Source of the DNA: Alkalibacterium sp046484155
Lineage (GTDB): Bacteria; Bacillota; Bacilli; Lactobacillales; Carnobacteriaceae_A
DNA: 6,517 bases
NCBI RefSeq assembly: GCF_046484155.1
Contig: NZ_JAWOBT010000062.1
Location: 1 to 6,517 of the forward strand
Direction of reading: 5' to 3'
Shown: positions 1 through 6,285 of the stretch, in pieces
Layout of the letters: each line of letters starts with the position of its first letter
How positions within the stretch are numbered: position 1 is the first letter of the stretch
The notes under the pieces: model-generated
What the model saw: only the letters and a program-made list of their open reading frames with translations
Database searches by the model: none
Told to the model about the DNA's origin: nothing
Position numbers and translations under genes: made by a program

Positions 1-2
1 GC

Positions 3-461
3 AACTTCAGGCGGTTTGAGGATTATTGGGACAAAGTAGCTGCAGAAGCGAGAGCGCATCAAGAATCCTGCGCAATTCTCATGTTGGATATCGATTATTT
101 CAAATTAACCAATGACACCTATGGTCATGCAGCTGGCGATTATATTTTAGTGGAGTTAGGCAGGGTCATGCAGGAAACAATCCGGAAAAAAGGGAGCGTC
201 TTTAGAAAAGGCGGCGAAGAATTCGTCATTGTCTTGCCAAAAAGTGACAAAGCTGAGGCGTTAGAAATAGCCGAGAATCTGAGATCCAAAGTGGAAGAAC
301 ATGACTTCTTGACAAACAACAAGCTTAGAATCCCCATTACGGTTTCAATCGGGGCAACTGTTTATCCAGAAACAATTAATCAACTATCCGATATGATCGA
401 AACGGCAGATGCTATGCTTTATAAATCTAAAAATGATGGAAGAAACAGGGTCAGCGTATAG
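3..461 (+). CDS. Diguanylate cyclase, GGDEF domain (C-terminal part, 5' truncated by window)
   Basis: The reading frame is open from position 3, so the start codon and any N-terminal sensor or membrane region lie outside the window; 152 residues are visible. The first residues (NFRRF) fit the tail of the LTGLxNRRxF motif that opens GGDEF domains. They are followed by the LDIDYFKxxND metal and substrate segment, YGHAAGD, the signature RKGGEEF (GGEEF at 210-224) and the typical C-terminal YKSKNDGRNRV. GGEEF is an active variant of the signature, so this domain should condense two GTP to c-di-GMP. The product-inhibition I-site RxxD, expected five residues before the signature, reads RKKG, so the inhibitory aspartate is missing. 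What signal it senses cannot be told. It precedes pyc in the same direction but is separated by a terminator and a promoter, so it is probably not co-transcribed. The domain call is very safe; the full protein is unknown. Confidence 0.93.
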   Translation, partial: NFRRFEDYWDKVAAEARAHQESCAILMLDIDYFKLTNDTYGHAAGDYILVELGRVMQETIRKKGSVFRKGGEEFVIVLPKSDKAEALEIAENLRSKVEEHDFLTNNKLRIPITVSIGATVYPETINQLSDMIETADAMLYKSKNDGRNRVSV

Positions 462-490
462 CTGGTATTTAAAAAATAGTGCCCCAGAAG

Positions 491-510
491 AGTCCTTGAA
501 GGATTTTTTT
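491..510 (+). terminator. Rho-independent terminator after the GGDEF gene
   Basis: A short hairpin AGTCCT / loop TGA / AGGATT (491-505, six pairs including one G-T) runs directly into seven T residues (504-510), 30 bases after the stop codon. The stem is short, so termination may be partial. Confidence 0.55.
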
Positions 511-541
511 CATTACGAAGAATCTTTAATTTTTCTTTTTT

Positions 542-571
542 TTGTCTTTAAAGATGAAACTCTGGTAAAAT
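542..571 (+). promoter_or_regulatory. SigA-type promoter of pyc
   Basis: The -10 is TAAAAT (566-571) with an upstream TGG (563-565), giving an extended -10 (TGNTAWAAT-like). The best -35 is TTGTCT (542-547, four of six) with an 18-base spacer. Transcription would start near 578, leaving a leader of about 57 bases. The poly-T tract at 529-543 just upstream could act as an AT-rich UP-like element. I see no PurBox or other recognisable operator here. Confidence 0.5.
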
Positions 572-634
572 AGTAAGTAAGTTTAAAAAATGATGATAAA
601 ATATCCTGTTAAATAAGGACGAGGTGAAATTTCA

Positions 635-3600
635 GTGAAAAAAGTATTAGTCGCAAACAGAGGTGAAATTGCTATCCGTATCTTCAGGGCATTAGCCGAA
701 TTGAATATCAGTACGGTAGGTATTTATGCCCAAGAAGACGAAGCCAGCGTCCACCGATTTAAAGCAGATGAAGCTTATTTAGTAGGCAAAGGCAAAAAGC
801 CGATCGAAGCCTATCTAGATAGTGAAAGCATTATCCAGTTGGCTAAAGAAGCCGGTGCGGATGCGATTCATCCAGGCTACGGTTTTCTATCGGAAAATCT
901 GGCTTTTGCAGAACGATGTGAAGAAGAAGGACTGACGTTTATTGGTCCGGACACCTATCATTTAGATATATTTGGAGATAAGATAAAAGCTAAAACGGTA
1001 GCAAAAGAAGCAGGCATACCCACCGTTCCCGGTACAGACGGTCCGGTGGATGATGCTAACGATGTGCTGGCTTTCGGGAAAAGCTATGGCTATCCTATCA
1101 TAATGAAAGCGGCCATGGGCGGTGGGGGACGAGGCATGCGTGTCGCCTATAACGAGACCGAGGCTACAGAAGGGTTTGCCAGAGCTAAAAGTGAAGCAAA
1201 AGCTGCCTTTGGTCAGGATGATATTTATGTTGAAAAATATATCGCTAACCCTAAACATATCGAAGTTCAAATTCTAGGAGACAGTCACGGTAACGTTGTT
1301 CACCTATTCGAAAGAGACTGTTCCGTGCAGCGCCGCCATCAGAAAGTGATTGAAGTCGCGCCATGTGTTGGCCTGGATCCGACGCTTAGAGACAAGTTGT
1401 GTCAGACAGCTGTTCAATTAATGGAACACGTTAAATATGTCAACGCAGGCACCGTCGAGTTTTTACTTGAAAATGAGTCGTTCTATTTTATTGAAGTTAA
1501 TCCGCGTGTTCAAGTTGAACACACGATCACCGAGATGGTTACAGGGATAGATATTGTTCAAAGCCAGATCCTGATCGCACAAGGTAAAGACCTGCATTCA
1601 GAAATAGGCATCCCGGAACAAAAGGGGATAACGTTGAAAGGCGCTGCTATCCAGTGCCGCATAACAACTGAAGATCCAGCGAACGATTTCCTTCCAGATA
1701 CAGGAAAGATCAATACGTACCGTTCTCCAGGGGGATTTGGGATACGTTTAGATTCAGGGAATGGCTTCCAGGGTTCAGTCATAACGCCATTTTTTGATTC
1801 ATTACTCGTTAAACTGTCGGCCGAGGCATTAGACTATGAAAAAGCAGTACAAAAAATGACGCGGGCGCTGCTCGAATTCCGTATTCGCGGCGTCATCACG
1901 AACATTCCTTTTCTGATCAACGTCTTGAAACATCCGACATTCAAAAGCGGACAGGTAACCACGCGTTTTATTGATGAGACGCCGGAATTATTCGCCTTTC
2001 CGAAGATAAAGGATAGAGGAAATAAATCGTTGAAGTATATCGGAAATGTCACCGTGAATGGCTTTCCGGGAATTGGAAAAATAGAAAAACGGGCATTCAA
2101 GGAACCGAGAATGCCTGAAAACCTTATTTCACCTTCAAAAGAGTTAGTTTATCCTAAACATATCTTAGACAAAGAAGGACCGGAAAAAGTGGCAGAATGG
2201 GTGAAAGCGCAAGATTCAGTCTTGATGACGGACACCACCTTCCGTGATGCGCATCAAAGTTTACTCGCAACGCGAATGCGCACGAAGGATATGCTGGACA
2301 TTGCTGAAGAAACAGAAAAAGCTATTCCCGAGCTGTTTTCGATGGAAATGTGGGGAGGCGCAACCTTTGACGTCGCCTATCGCTATTTAACAGAAGACCC
2401 ATGGGTGCGCTTGAAGAAATTGCGCAAGAAAATGCCCAATACGCTTTTTCAGATGCTGTTTCGCGGGTCCAACGCAGTAGGGTATGATAATTTTCCGGAC
2501 AACGTCTTAGAAGAATTCATCCGTCTGGCTGCGAAAAACGGGATAGATGTGTTCCGTATTTTTGATAGTCTGAACTGGATTCCGCAAATGGAAAAAAGCA
2601 TTCAATATGTGAGGGACAACAATAAAATTGCGGAAGCAGCTATTTGTTATACAGGAGACTTGAATGATTCGTCTCAAACCAAATACACAATGGATTACTA
2701 TAAGCGAATGGCGAAAGAGCTTGAAGCGTCAGGAGCTCATATACTGGCAATCAAAGACATGGCGGGGTTACTTAAACCTCACGCTGCTTACCGATTGATC
2801 AGTGAATTGAAAAGTACCGTCTCTTTGCCCGTACATCTGCATATGCATGACACGAGCGGGAATGGTATCTACACATATGGTGCCGCCATCCGTGCCGGCG
2901 TCGATATTGTGGACGTGGCTCAAAGTGCCTTAAGTGGGAAAACGAGTCAACCAAGTATGGCCAGTTTGTATTATGCTTTAGAAGGGACATCTCATGCGCC
3001 CAAGTATAATATAAAAAACGTCGAAAAATTGAACCGTTATTGGGAAGATACCCGCAAGTTCTATATTGATTTCGAAGAAGGCATGCCGGCGGCTTCGACA
3101 GAAGTCTACACTCACCAGATGCCAGGCGGTCAATATACGAACTTGAAACAGCAAGCGAAAGGTCTTGGGTTAGAGGACCGCTGGGATGATATCAAAGAGA
3201 TGTACGCTGTCGTTAACCGTATGTTTGGAGATGTGGTCAAAGTCACGCCTTCCTCGAAAGTCGTCGGGGATATGGCCCTCTTTATGATCCAAAACGAGCT
3301 GACCGAAGCAGAGGTCTATGAAAAAGGTGAAGACTTAGACTTTCCAACATCTGTTGTCCGTTTCTTCAAAGGAGAACTCGGACAACCTGAAGGCGGATTT
3401 CCTGAAAAACTGCAAAAATTAGTTTTAAATGGGGATACACCCTTAGAAAAAAGACCGGGAGCATACAAAGAACCACTTGATTTCGGTGAAGTGAGAAAAG
3501 AATTGAGCGAACATTTGGACCGTGAACCGACGGAAGAAGAAGTGCTCGGTTATATCATGTATCCTCAAGTGTTCCTGGATTACACGTTCTTCTATAATAT

Positions 3601-4066
3601 GTATGGAGAAGTCACCAAGTTTGATACGCCAACCTTCTTTTATGGTATGCGTATGGGCGAACAAGTGGAAGTGACGCTTGAAAAAGGAAAAACGTTGATC
3701 ATTAAATTGAATCAGATCGGCGATCCGGATTTAGAAGGCAACCGTGTCTTGTATTTTGAACTCAATGGTCAGGGAAGACAGATCGAGGTAAAAGACAAGA
3801 ACGTCATGAACACTAAAGCTGTGCGTAAAAAAGCAGAACCGACCAACAAAGGACATATCGGGGCAACGATGCCTGGTTCGGTTCTTCAAGTGCTGGTTCG
3901 TCGTGGAGATAAAGTTGAAAAAGGAGCGCCTATTGTTATTACCGAAGCCATGAAAATGGAAACAACGATTCGCTCTGCTATTGCAGGAAAAGTTGAGCGC
4001 CTCTTTGTCAAAGAGGGAGATACCATTCAAACGAATGACTTGCTTGTTGTGATAGAAACGAAATAA
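635..4066 (+). CDS. pyc: Pyruvate carboxylase (biotin-dependent, single-chain type)
   Basis: This enzyme makes oxaloacetate from pyruvate, bicarbonate and ATP, feeding aspartate and the partial TCA cycle; it is a cytosolic homotetramer. At 1143 residues it matches the usual 1140-1150 of Gram-positive single-chain enzymes. The biotin carboxylase domain (about 1-450) has HPGYGFLSEN, the ATP-grasp glycine loop GGGGRGMR (162-169), EVNPRVQVEH (287-296) and catalytic-type R342 in CRITTEDP. The carboxyltransferase domain (about 525-810) has TFRDAHQ with metal ligand D538, the carbamylated-type lysine K707 in IKDMAG, and H736/H738 in HLHMHD. The PT/allosteric domain lies around 995-1065. A C-terminal biotin carrier domain has biotinyl K1107 in EAMKMET, 36 residues from the end. 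Y719 and Y746 match the Listeria c-di-AMP contact pair by context and 27-residue spacing. The GTG start is chosen because GAGGTGA (621-627) lies seven bases upstream and the protein begins with the family MKKVLVANRGEIA. The frame is intact. Confidence 0.98.
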   Translation: MKKVLVANRGEIAIRIFRALAELNISTVGIYAQEDEASVHRFKADEAYLVGKGKKPIEAYLDSESIIQLAKEAGADAIHPGYGFLSENLAFAERCEEEGLTFIGPDTYHLDIFGDKIKAKTVAKEAGIPTVPGTDGPVDDANDVLAFGKSYGYPIIMKAAMGGGGRGMRVAYNETEATEGFARAKSEAKAAFGQDDIYVEKYIANPKHIEVQILGDSHGNVVHLFERDCSVQRRHQKVIEVAPCVGLDPTLRDKLCQTAVQLMEHVKYVNAGTVEFLLENESFYFIEVNPRVQVEHTITEMVTGIDIVQSQILIAQGKDLHSEIGIPEQKGITLKGAAIQCRITTEDPANDFLPDTGKINTYRSPGGFGIRLDSGNGFQGSVITPFFDSLLVKLSAEALDYEKAVQKMTRALLEFRIRGVITNIPFLINVLKHPTFKSGQVTTRFIDETPELFAFPKIKDRGNKSLKYIGNVTVNGFPGIGKIEKRAFKEPRMPENLISPSKELVYPKHILDKEGPEKVAEWVKAQDSVLMTDTTFRDAHQSLLATRMRTKDMLDIAEETEKAIPELFSMEMWGGATFDVAYRYLTEDPWVRLKKLRKKMPNTLFQMLFRGSNAVGYDNFPDNVLEEFIRLAAKNGIDVFRIFDSLNWIPQMEKSIQYVRDNNKIAEAAICYTGDLNDSSQTKYTMDYYKRMAKELEASGAHILAIKDMAGLLKPHAAYRLISELKSTVSLPVHLHMHDTSGNGIYTYGAAIRAGVDIVDVAQSALSGKTSQPSMASLYYALEGTSHAPKYNIKNVEKLNRYWEDTRKFYIDFEEGMPAASTEVYTHQMPGGQYTNLKQQAKGLGLEDRWDDIKEMYAVVNRMFGDVVKVTPSSKVVGDMALFMIQNELTEAEVYEKGEDLDFPTSVVRFFKGELGQPEGGFPEKLQKLVLNGDTPLEKRPGAYKEPLDFGEVRKELSEHLDREPTEEEVLGYIMYPQVFLDYTFFYNMYGEVTKFDTPTFFYGMRMGEQVEVTLEKGKTLIIKLNQIGDPDLEGNRVLYFELNGQGRQIEVKDKNVMNTKAVRKKAEPTNKGHIGATMPGSVLQVLVRRGDKVEKGAPIVITEAMKMETTIRSAIAGKVERLFVKEGDTIQTNDLLVVIETK

Positions 4067-4076
4067 GCGAACGAGT

Positions 4077-4112
4077 CGAAAGAGGCCGGGACTTCTGTCC
4101 CGGCCTCTTTCG
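4077..4112. terminator. Strong GC-rich hairpin terminator downstream of pyc
   Basis: This is a perfect 16-bp inverted repeat, CGAAAGAGGCCGGGAC (4077-4092) and its complement (4097-4112), with a four-base TTCT loop, starting 11 bases after the pyc stop. The strand-symmetric stem carries CTTT at its 3' foot but no long T-run immediately after it; seven Ts occur only at 4126-4132. It may therefore work in both directions. Its core GGCCGGGAC recurs in the purR terminator. Confidence 0.85.
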
Positions 4113-4132
4113 TGCTTTCGATTGATTTTTTT

Positions 4133-4252
4133 AAAACGTGTTATAAAAAATAGGCTCGCTGTCCAGGTTGCCATAGCCGTAACTGCTTACAGATAAGGTA
4201 TGCGGAACTGACTTAGGGTCTGACTCCTTTTTGTTTCCCTTTCTTTTCAGCA
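4133..4252. other. Intergenic spacer with no convincing gene
   Basis: This is the upstream half of the pyc-purR spacer. It holds a short direct repeat, CTGACT, at 4208-4213 and again at 4220-4225, then a pyrimidine-rich run at about 4226-4248. A minus-strand open frame of 54 codons (stop at 4131-4133, first possible TTG at 4293-4295) crosses it but has no ribosome binding site and no ATG. I see no riboswitch or structured RNA that I can name. Confidence 0.4.
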
Positions 4253-4265
4253 AAATACGAACAAT
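4253..4265 (+). promoter_or_regulatory. PurBox operator upstream of purR
   Basis: The sequence AAATACGAACAAT matches the published Bacillus/Lactococcus PurBox consensus AWWWCCGAACWWT at 12 of 13 positions; the one mismatch is the first C of the core. It lies 102 bases upstream of the purR start and just upstream of the likely -35. Weaker copies with a CGAAT core follow at 4263-4275 and 4295-4307, each 10 of 13. In B. subtilis purR is autoregulated through such boxes, and the same is inferred here. Confidence 0.6.
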
Positions 4266-4277
4266 ATCGAATAAAAG

Positions 4278-4307
4278 TTGAACTAAAACTATCAATTAAC
4301 GAATAAA
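4278..4307 (+). promoter_or_regulatory. Possible SigA promoter of purR
   Basis: TTGAAC (4278-4283, four of six) is followed 18 bases later by AATAAA (4302-4307, four of six). An alternative -10, TAAAAT at 4313-4318, is a better hexamer but has no good -35 at 16-18 bases. A promoter must lie here, because a strong terminator closes pyc upstream, but the exact hexamers are uncertain. Confidence 0.35.
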
Positions 4308-4366
4308 AACGTTAAAATAAGAAATACGGAACGGAAAGTAACGTATCATTAAGAGGTGTATTGGAA

Positions 4367-5194
4367 ATGAAGACAAAAAGAAGCGAACGATTGATTGATA
4401 TGACCCATTATTTATTGGAACATCCTCATACTTTAATCCCTTTGACCCTATTCTCGAAGAAGTATGAATCAGCAAAATCGAGTATAAGCGAAGATTTAAC
4501 GATTGTAAAAAACACATTTGCCCAAAGAGGCATAGGGTTCCTGGAAACGGTTCCGGGAGTTGCTGGCGGAGTGAAATATATTCCAAAAATGAACAAAGAA
4601 GATATTGAACAGTTTGTCTCGGATCTGGTGGAAGAACTGAATCATTCTAAACGCTTATTGCCGGGTGGCTATATCTATCTTTCTGATATGCTGGGAGACC
4701 CGAAATGGTTACGACGTATTGGTCGGGCGATCGCCTCACAATATATGGGTACTGAAGTGAACAGCGTGATGACGGTAGCCACTAAGGGCGTGCCTATTGC
4801 GCAGTCTGTTGCTTTTTATCTGAATGTACCATTTGTTATTGTAAGACGTGATTCAAAGGTTACCGAGGGGTCTACGGTCAGTATCAATTATGTCTCCGGC
4901 TCTTCATTTGATCGCGTCGAAAAAATGGAATTATCCAGACGCAGTTTAGATATGGGATCGAAAGTCGTGATCGTCGATGATTTCCTTAAAGGCGGAGGCA
5001 CAATCAACGGAATGATCAGCTTGATTGAGGAGTTCAATTCCGAAGTGGTCGGGGCAACCGTCATTGCGGAAAACATTTTTAAAGGCGAACGCTCTGTTAA
5101 AGAGTACACATCACTCGTGAAAGTGGAAAACGTCAATGCAGAAGACCGTACCATTGAAGTATCGCCGGGTAATTTCCTGTCTTCATTATCGTGA
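4367..5194 (+). CDS. purR: PurR, PRPP-responsive purine operon regulator (phosphoribosyltransferase fold)
   Basis: This is the Gram-positive type of PurR, unrelated to the LacI-type enterobacterial PurR. It binds PurBox DNA upstream of pur genes, and PRPP binding reports purine status. It represses in Bacillus and Staphylococcus and activates in Lactococcus; which applies here is not visible. The 275-residue protein begins MKTKRSERLIDMTHYLL, closely resembling B. subtilis PurR (285 residues). An N-terminal winged-helix domain (about 1-73, including SAKSSISEDL) is followed by a phosphoribosyltransferase-like domain (about 75-275). The latter has TVATKG, KVTEGSTVSINYVSG and the PRPP motif VVIVDDFLKGGGT (200-212) with D204 and D205. 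The ATG at 4367 is preferred over the in-frame TTG at 4361, because GAGGTG (4353-4358) is eight bases from the ATG and only two from the TTG. A PurBox upstream suggests autoregulation. The C-terminus is about ten residues shorter than in B. subtilis. Confidence 0.96.
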   Translation: MKTKRSERLIDMTHYLLEHPHTLIPLTLFSKKYESAKSSISEDLTIVKNTFAQRGIGFLETVPGVAGGVKYIPKMNKEDIEQFVSDLVEELNHSKRLLPGGYIYLSDMLGDPKWLRRIGRAIASQYMGTEVNSVMTVATKGVPIAQSVAFYLNVPFVIVRRDSKVTEGSTVSINYVSGSSFDRVEKMELSRRSLDMGSKVVIVDDFLKGGGTINGMISLIEEFNSEVVGATVIAENIFKGERSVKEYTSLVKVENVNAEDRTIEVSPGNFLSSLS

Positions 5195-5222
5195 AATGAT
5201 CATAATTACTTAAAATATCGGG

Positions 5223-5250
5223 AAGGCCGGGACAGTGTTCCGGCCTTTTT
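5223..5250 (+). terminator. Rho-independent terminator after purR
   Basis: An 11-bp stem, AAGGCCGGGAC (5223-5233) with GTTCCGGCCTT (5237-5247), has one G-T pair and a three-base loop AGT. It runs into five Ts (5246-5250), 28 bases after the purR stop. It shares the GGCCGGGAC core with the pyc terminator. Confidence 0.88.
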
Positions 5251-5364
5251 CATGCGAACAGTTAAGGGTGCGAACAATCTTGTGTTTTAATGATGAGCGG
5301 TTATGATGCCGTTCGATCATTCGGCTTACTCATTTTGATAGCTGACAAGTGTAAAATAAGTAAG

Positions 5365-5404
5365 ATAAAGGGAGGACTCATAGAAATCAGAGTCCTCCCT
5401 TTAT
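5365..5404. terminator. Bidirectional hairpin terminator, mainly for the minus-strand YflT-domain gene
   Basis: This is a perfect 15-bp inverted repeat, ATAAAGGGAGGACTC (5365-5379) and GAGTCCTCCCTTTAT (5390-5404), with a ten-base loop. It begins 20 bases past the stop codon of the minus-strand gene. Read on the minus strand, the arm ends in TTTAT and continues T-rich. On the plus strand TTTATTATT follows, so it could also stop read-through from purR. Confidence 0.85.
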
Positions 5405-5424
5405 TATTAAAAATGCTTTTTCTC

Positions 5425-6045
5425 TTAGAAATCTTCTTTTCTGGATCGACGCAATCTTTCAGCAGTTGCTTTTTTTTCATCAGCTGTTCCAGCAGTATCC
5501 TCTAATTCTGGGGGTGTACCGTCACCGGAACGTGAATCAGCAGGTGGCTGACCGCCGTCTCCCATCCCTTGTACTGACCCTTCGACAGGGAAGCCCGCTG
5601 TAGTTCCTAAAGTTCCTAACGTCTTCTCCTGAGTAGGGTCAACCTCTCTATCTGAAGCTGTTTCTGCTGGGATCTTTTGACCATGGGTTTCATCGATCAC
5701 AACCACGTAACGGCCGTTTTTAAGGTCTTCTCTGTATGGATAAAGGAAATCATCTCCGACTACATGATTCGGGTCCTCAAATTCGTGGTCTTCTCTCACT
5801 TTAAATGCATCACGAATAGATTCCCAGAAATTTTTATCGTCTTCAGTAGCTTCCGCGCTATCGTTGAGATCCGTTTGAGCAACTTGAACATTGGCTGCCT
5901 CTGAATGGAGAGCGTTTTTTTCTTCATTGGTATAAATAGTGAGCTGATCTTTTTTAAATCCTTGATTCATTAAATCACGGATGACACGTTTTGTTTCTTT
6001 TTCATCTGGGTAACTTCCAATAACTTTTTGATTTTGATTGTTCAT
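5425..6045 (-). CDS. YflT-domain general stress protein with long acidic, disordered tail
   Basis: The 206-residue protein starts MNNQNQKVIGSYPDEKET. Residues about 5-117 look like the YflT / general stress protein 17M domain: an N-terminal KVIGSYPDEKETKRVIRDL strand-helix, GFKKDQLTIYTN, FWESIRDAFK, DDFLYPYREDLKNG and a closing strand RYVVVID. Members are induced by heat or general stress in Bacillus; no biochemical activity is established. Residues about 120-206 are Gly, Pro, Asp, Glu and Thr rich, look disordered and end in a basic patch (AERLRRSRKEDF). There is no signal peptide or membrane segment, so it is probably cytosolic. The ATG at 6045 is chosen over an in-frame ATG at 6081: AGGAGG (6052-6057) sits six bases upstream of it, and the domain similarity starts there. 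It is transcribed against its neighbours and breaks the usual purR-glmU adjacency. Domain family is likely; role is not known. Confidence 0.8.
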   Translation of the reverse strand: MNNQNQKVIGSYPDEKETKRVIRDLMNQGFKKDQLTIYTNEEKNALHSEAANVQVAQTDLNDSAEATEDDKNFWESIRDAFKVREDHEFEDPNHVVGDDFLYPYREDLKNGRYVVVIDETHGQKIPAETASDREVDPTQEKTLGTLGTTAGFPVEGSVQGMGDGGQPPADSRSGDGTPPELEDTAGTADEKKATAERLRRSRKEDF

Positions 6046-6116
6046 ATTTAGCCTCCTAAGAGCTCCTGATTTTTTTGACACGTCTTAAGCGGAAAAAACA
6101 TTTCTTAATTACGTCC

Positions 6117-6145
6117 ATTATATGAAAGGTAAACCGATAGCTCAA
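6117..6145 (-). promoter_or_regulatory. SigA-type promoter of the YflT-domain gene
   Basis: On the minus strand TTGAGC (6145-6140) and a perfect TATAAT (6122-6117) are separated by 17 bases. Transcription would start near 6110, giving a leader of about 65 bases that ends in the AGGAGG site. I see no SigB-type pair, so if the gene is stress induced the control is by something else. Confidence 0.7.
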
Positions 6146-6164
6146 ACAATAAACCTTATACTTC

Positions 6165-6193
6165 TTGAAAACAGCCGGTTCATACAGTATGAT
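6165..6193 (+). promoter_or_regulatory. SigA-type promoter of glmU
   Basis: TTGAAA (6165-6170) and TATGAT (6188-6193) each match consensus at five of six positions, with the ideal 17-base spacer. Transcription would start near 6200, leaving a leader of about 86 bases. It is back to back with the promoter of the minus-strand YflT-domain gene; the two -35 boxes are 19 bases apart. Confidence 0.65.
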
Positions 6194-6211
6194 GAAAGAG
6201 GAATTTTTAAA

Positions 6212-6241
6212 ATGAAATCAAGTGGAATATGGCGAAAGTAA
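6212..6241 (+). CDS. Possible nine-codon leader peptide ahead of glmU
   Basis: ATG at 6212 opens MKSSGIWRK and stops with TAA at 6239-6241, 44 bases before the glmU ATG. AGAGGAA (6197-6203) stands upstream at a slightly long distance. It lies within the predicted glmU leader. It is too short for coding statistics, and I know of no described leader peptide for glmU, so it may be chance. Confidence 0.2.
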   Translation: MKSSGIWRK

Positions 6242-6285
6242 AAGTGGTCTATTACAAGGGCCGATACTAAGTTAGGAGAAAAATA

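Noticed and set aside
962..3664. Five minus-strand frames of 63-102 codons inside pyc
   Set aside because: All lie opposite highly conserved pyc coding sequence and show no recognisable motif.
1..4066. A cyclic-dinucleotide and pyruvate carboxylase operon as a new regulatory system
   Set aside because: The GGDEF product is c-di-GMP, whereas the known Pyc ligand is c-di-AMP. A terminator and a promoter separate the genes, so the adjacency alone does not support a system.
3731..4174. Minus-strand frame of 147 codons over the end of pyc
   Set aside because: It is antisense to the conserved pyc biotin carrier domain and passes through the terminator hairpin. Its composition is that of a shadow frame.
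4133..4252. Riboswitch or structured leader before purR
   Set aside because: I could not fold a stable hairpin with a terminator there, and no known aptamer motif is recognisable. The PurBox explains regulation better.
4361..4366. TTG at 4361 as the purR start
   Set aside because: It is only two bases from the GAGGTG site. The ATG at 4367 has proper spacing and matches the start of B. subtilis PurR.
5290..5505. Plus-strand open frame of 71 codons after purR
   Set aside because: It crosses the 15-bp terminator hairpin and runs into the 3' end of the minus-strand YflT-domain gene. It has no ribosome site, and its Ser/Phe-rich end is the antisense of that gene's low-complexity tail.
5677..5904. 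Plus-strand frame of 75 codons inside the YflT-domain gene
   Set aside because: It is a shadow of the minus-strand gene, which has the better start site, promoter and domain match.
6046..6081. Twelve-residue N-terminal extension of the YflT-domain protein from ATG 6081
   Set aside because: The AGGAGG site at 6052-6057 lies inside that extension and is positioned for the ATG at 6045, where the family similarity begins.
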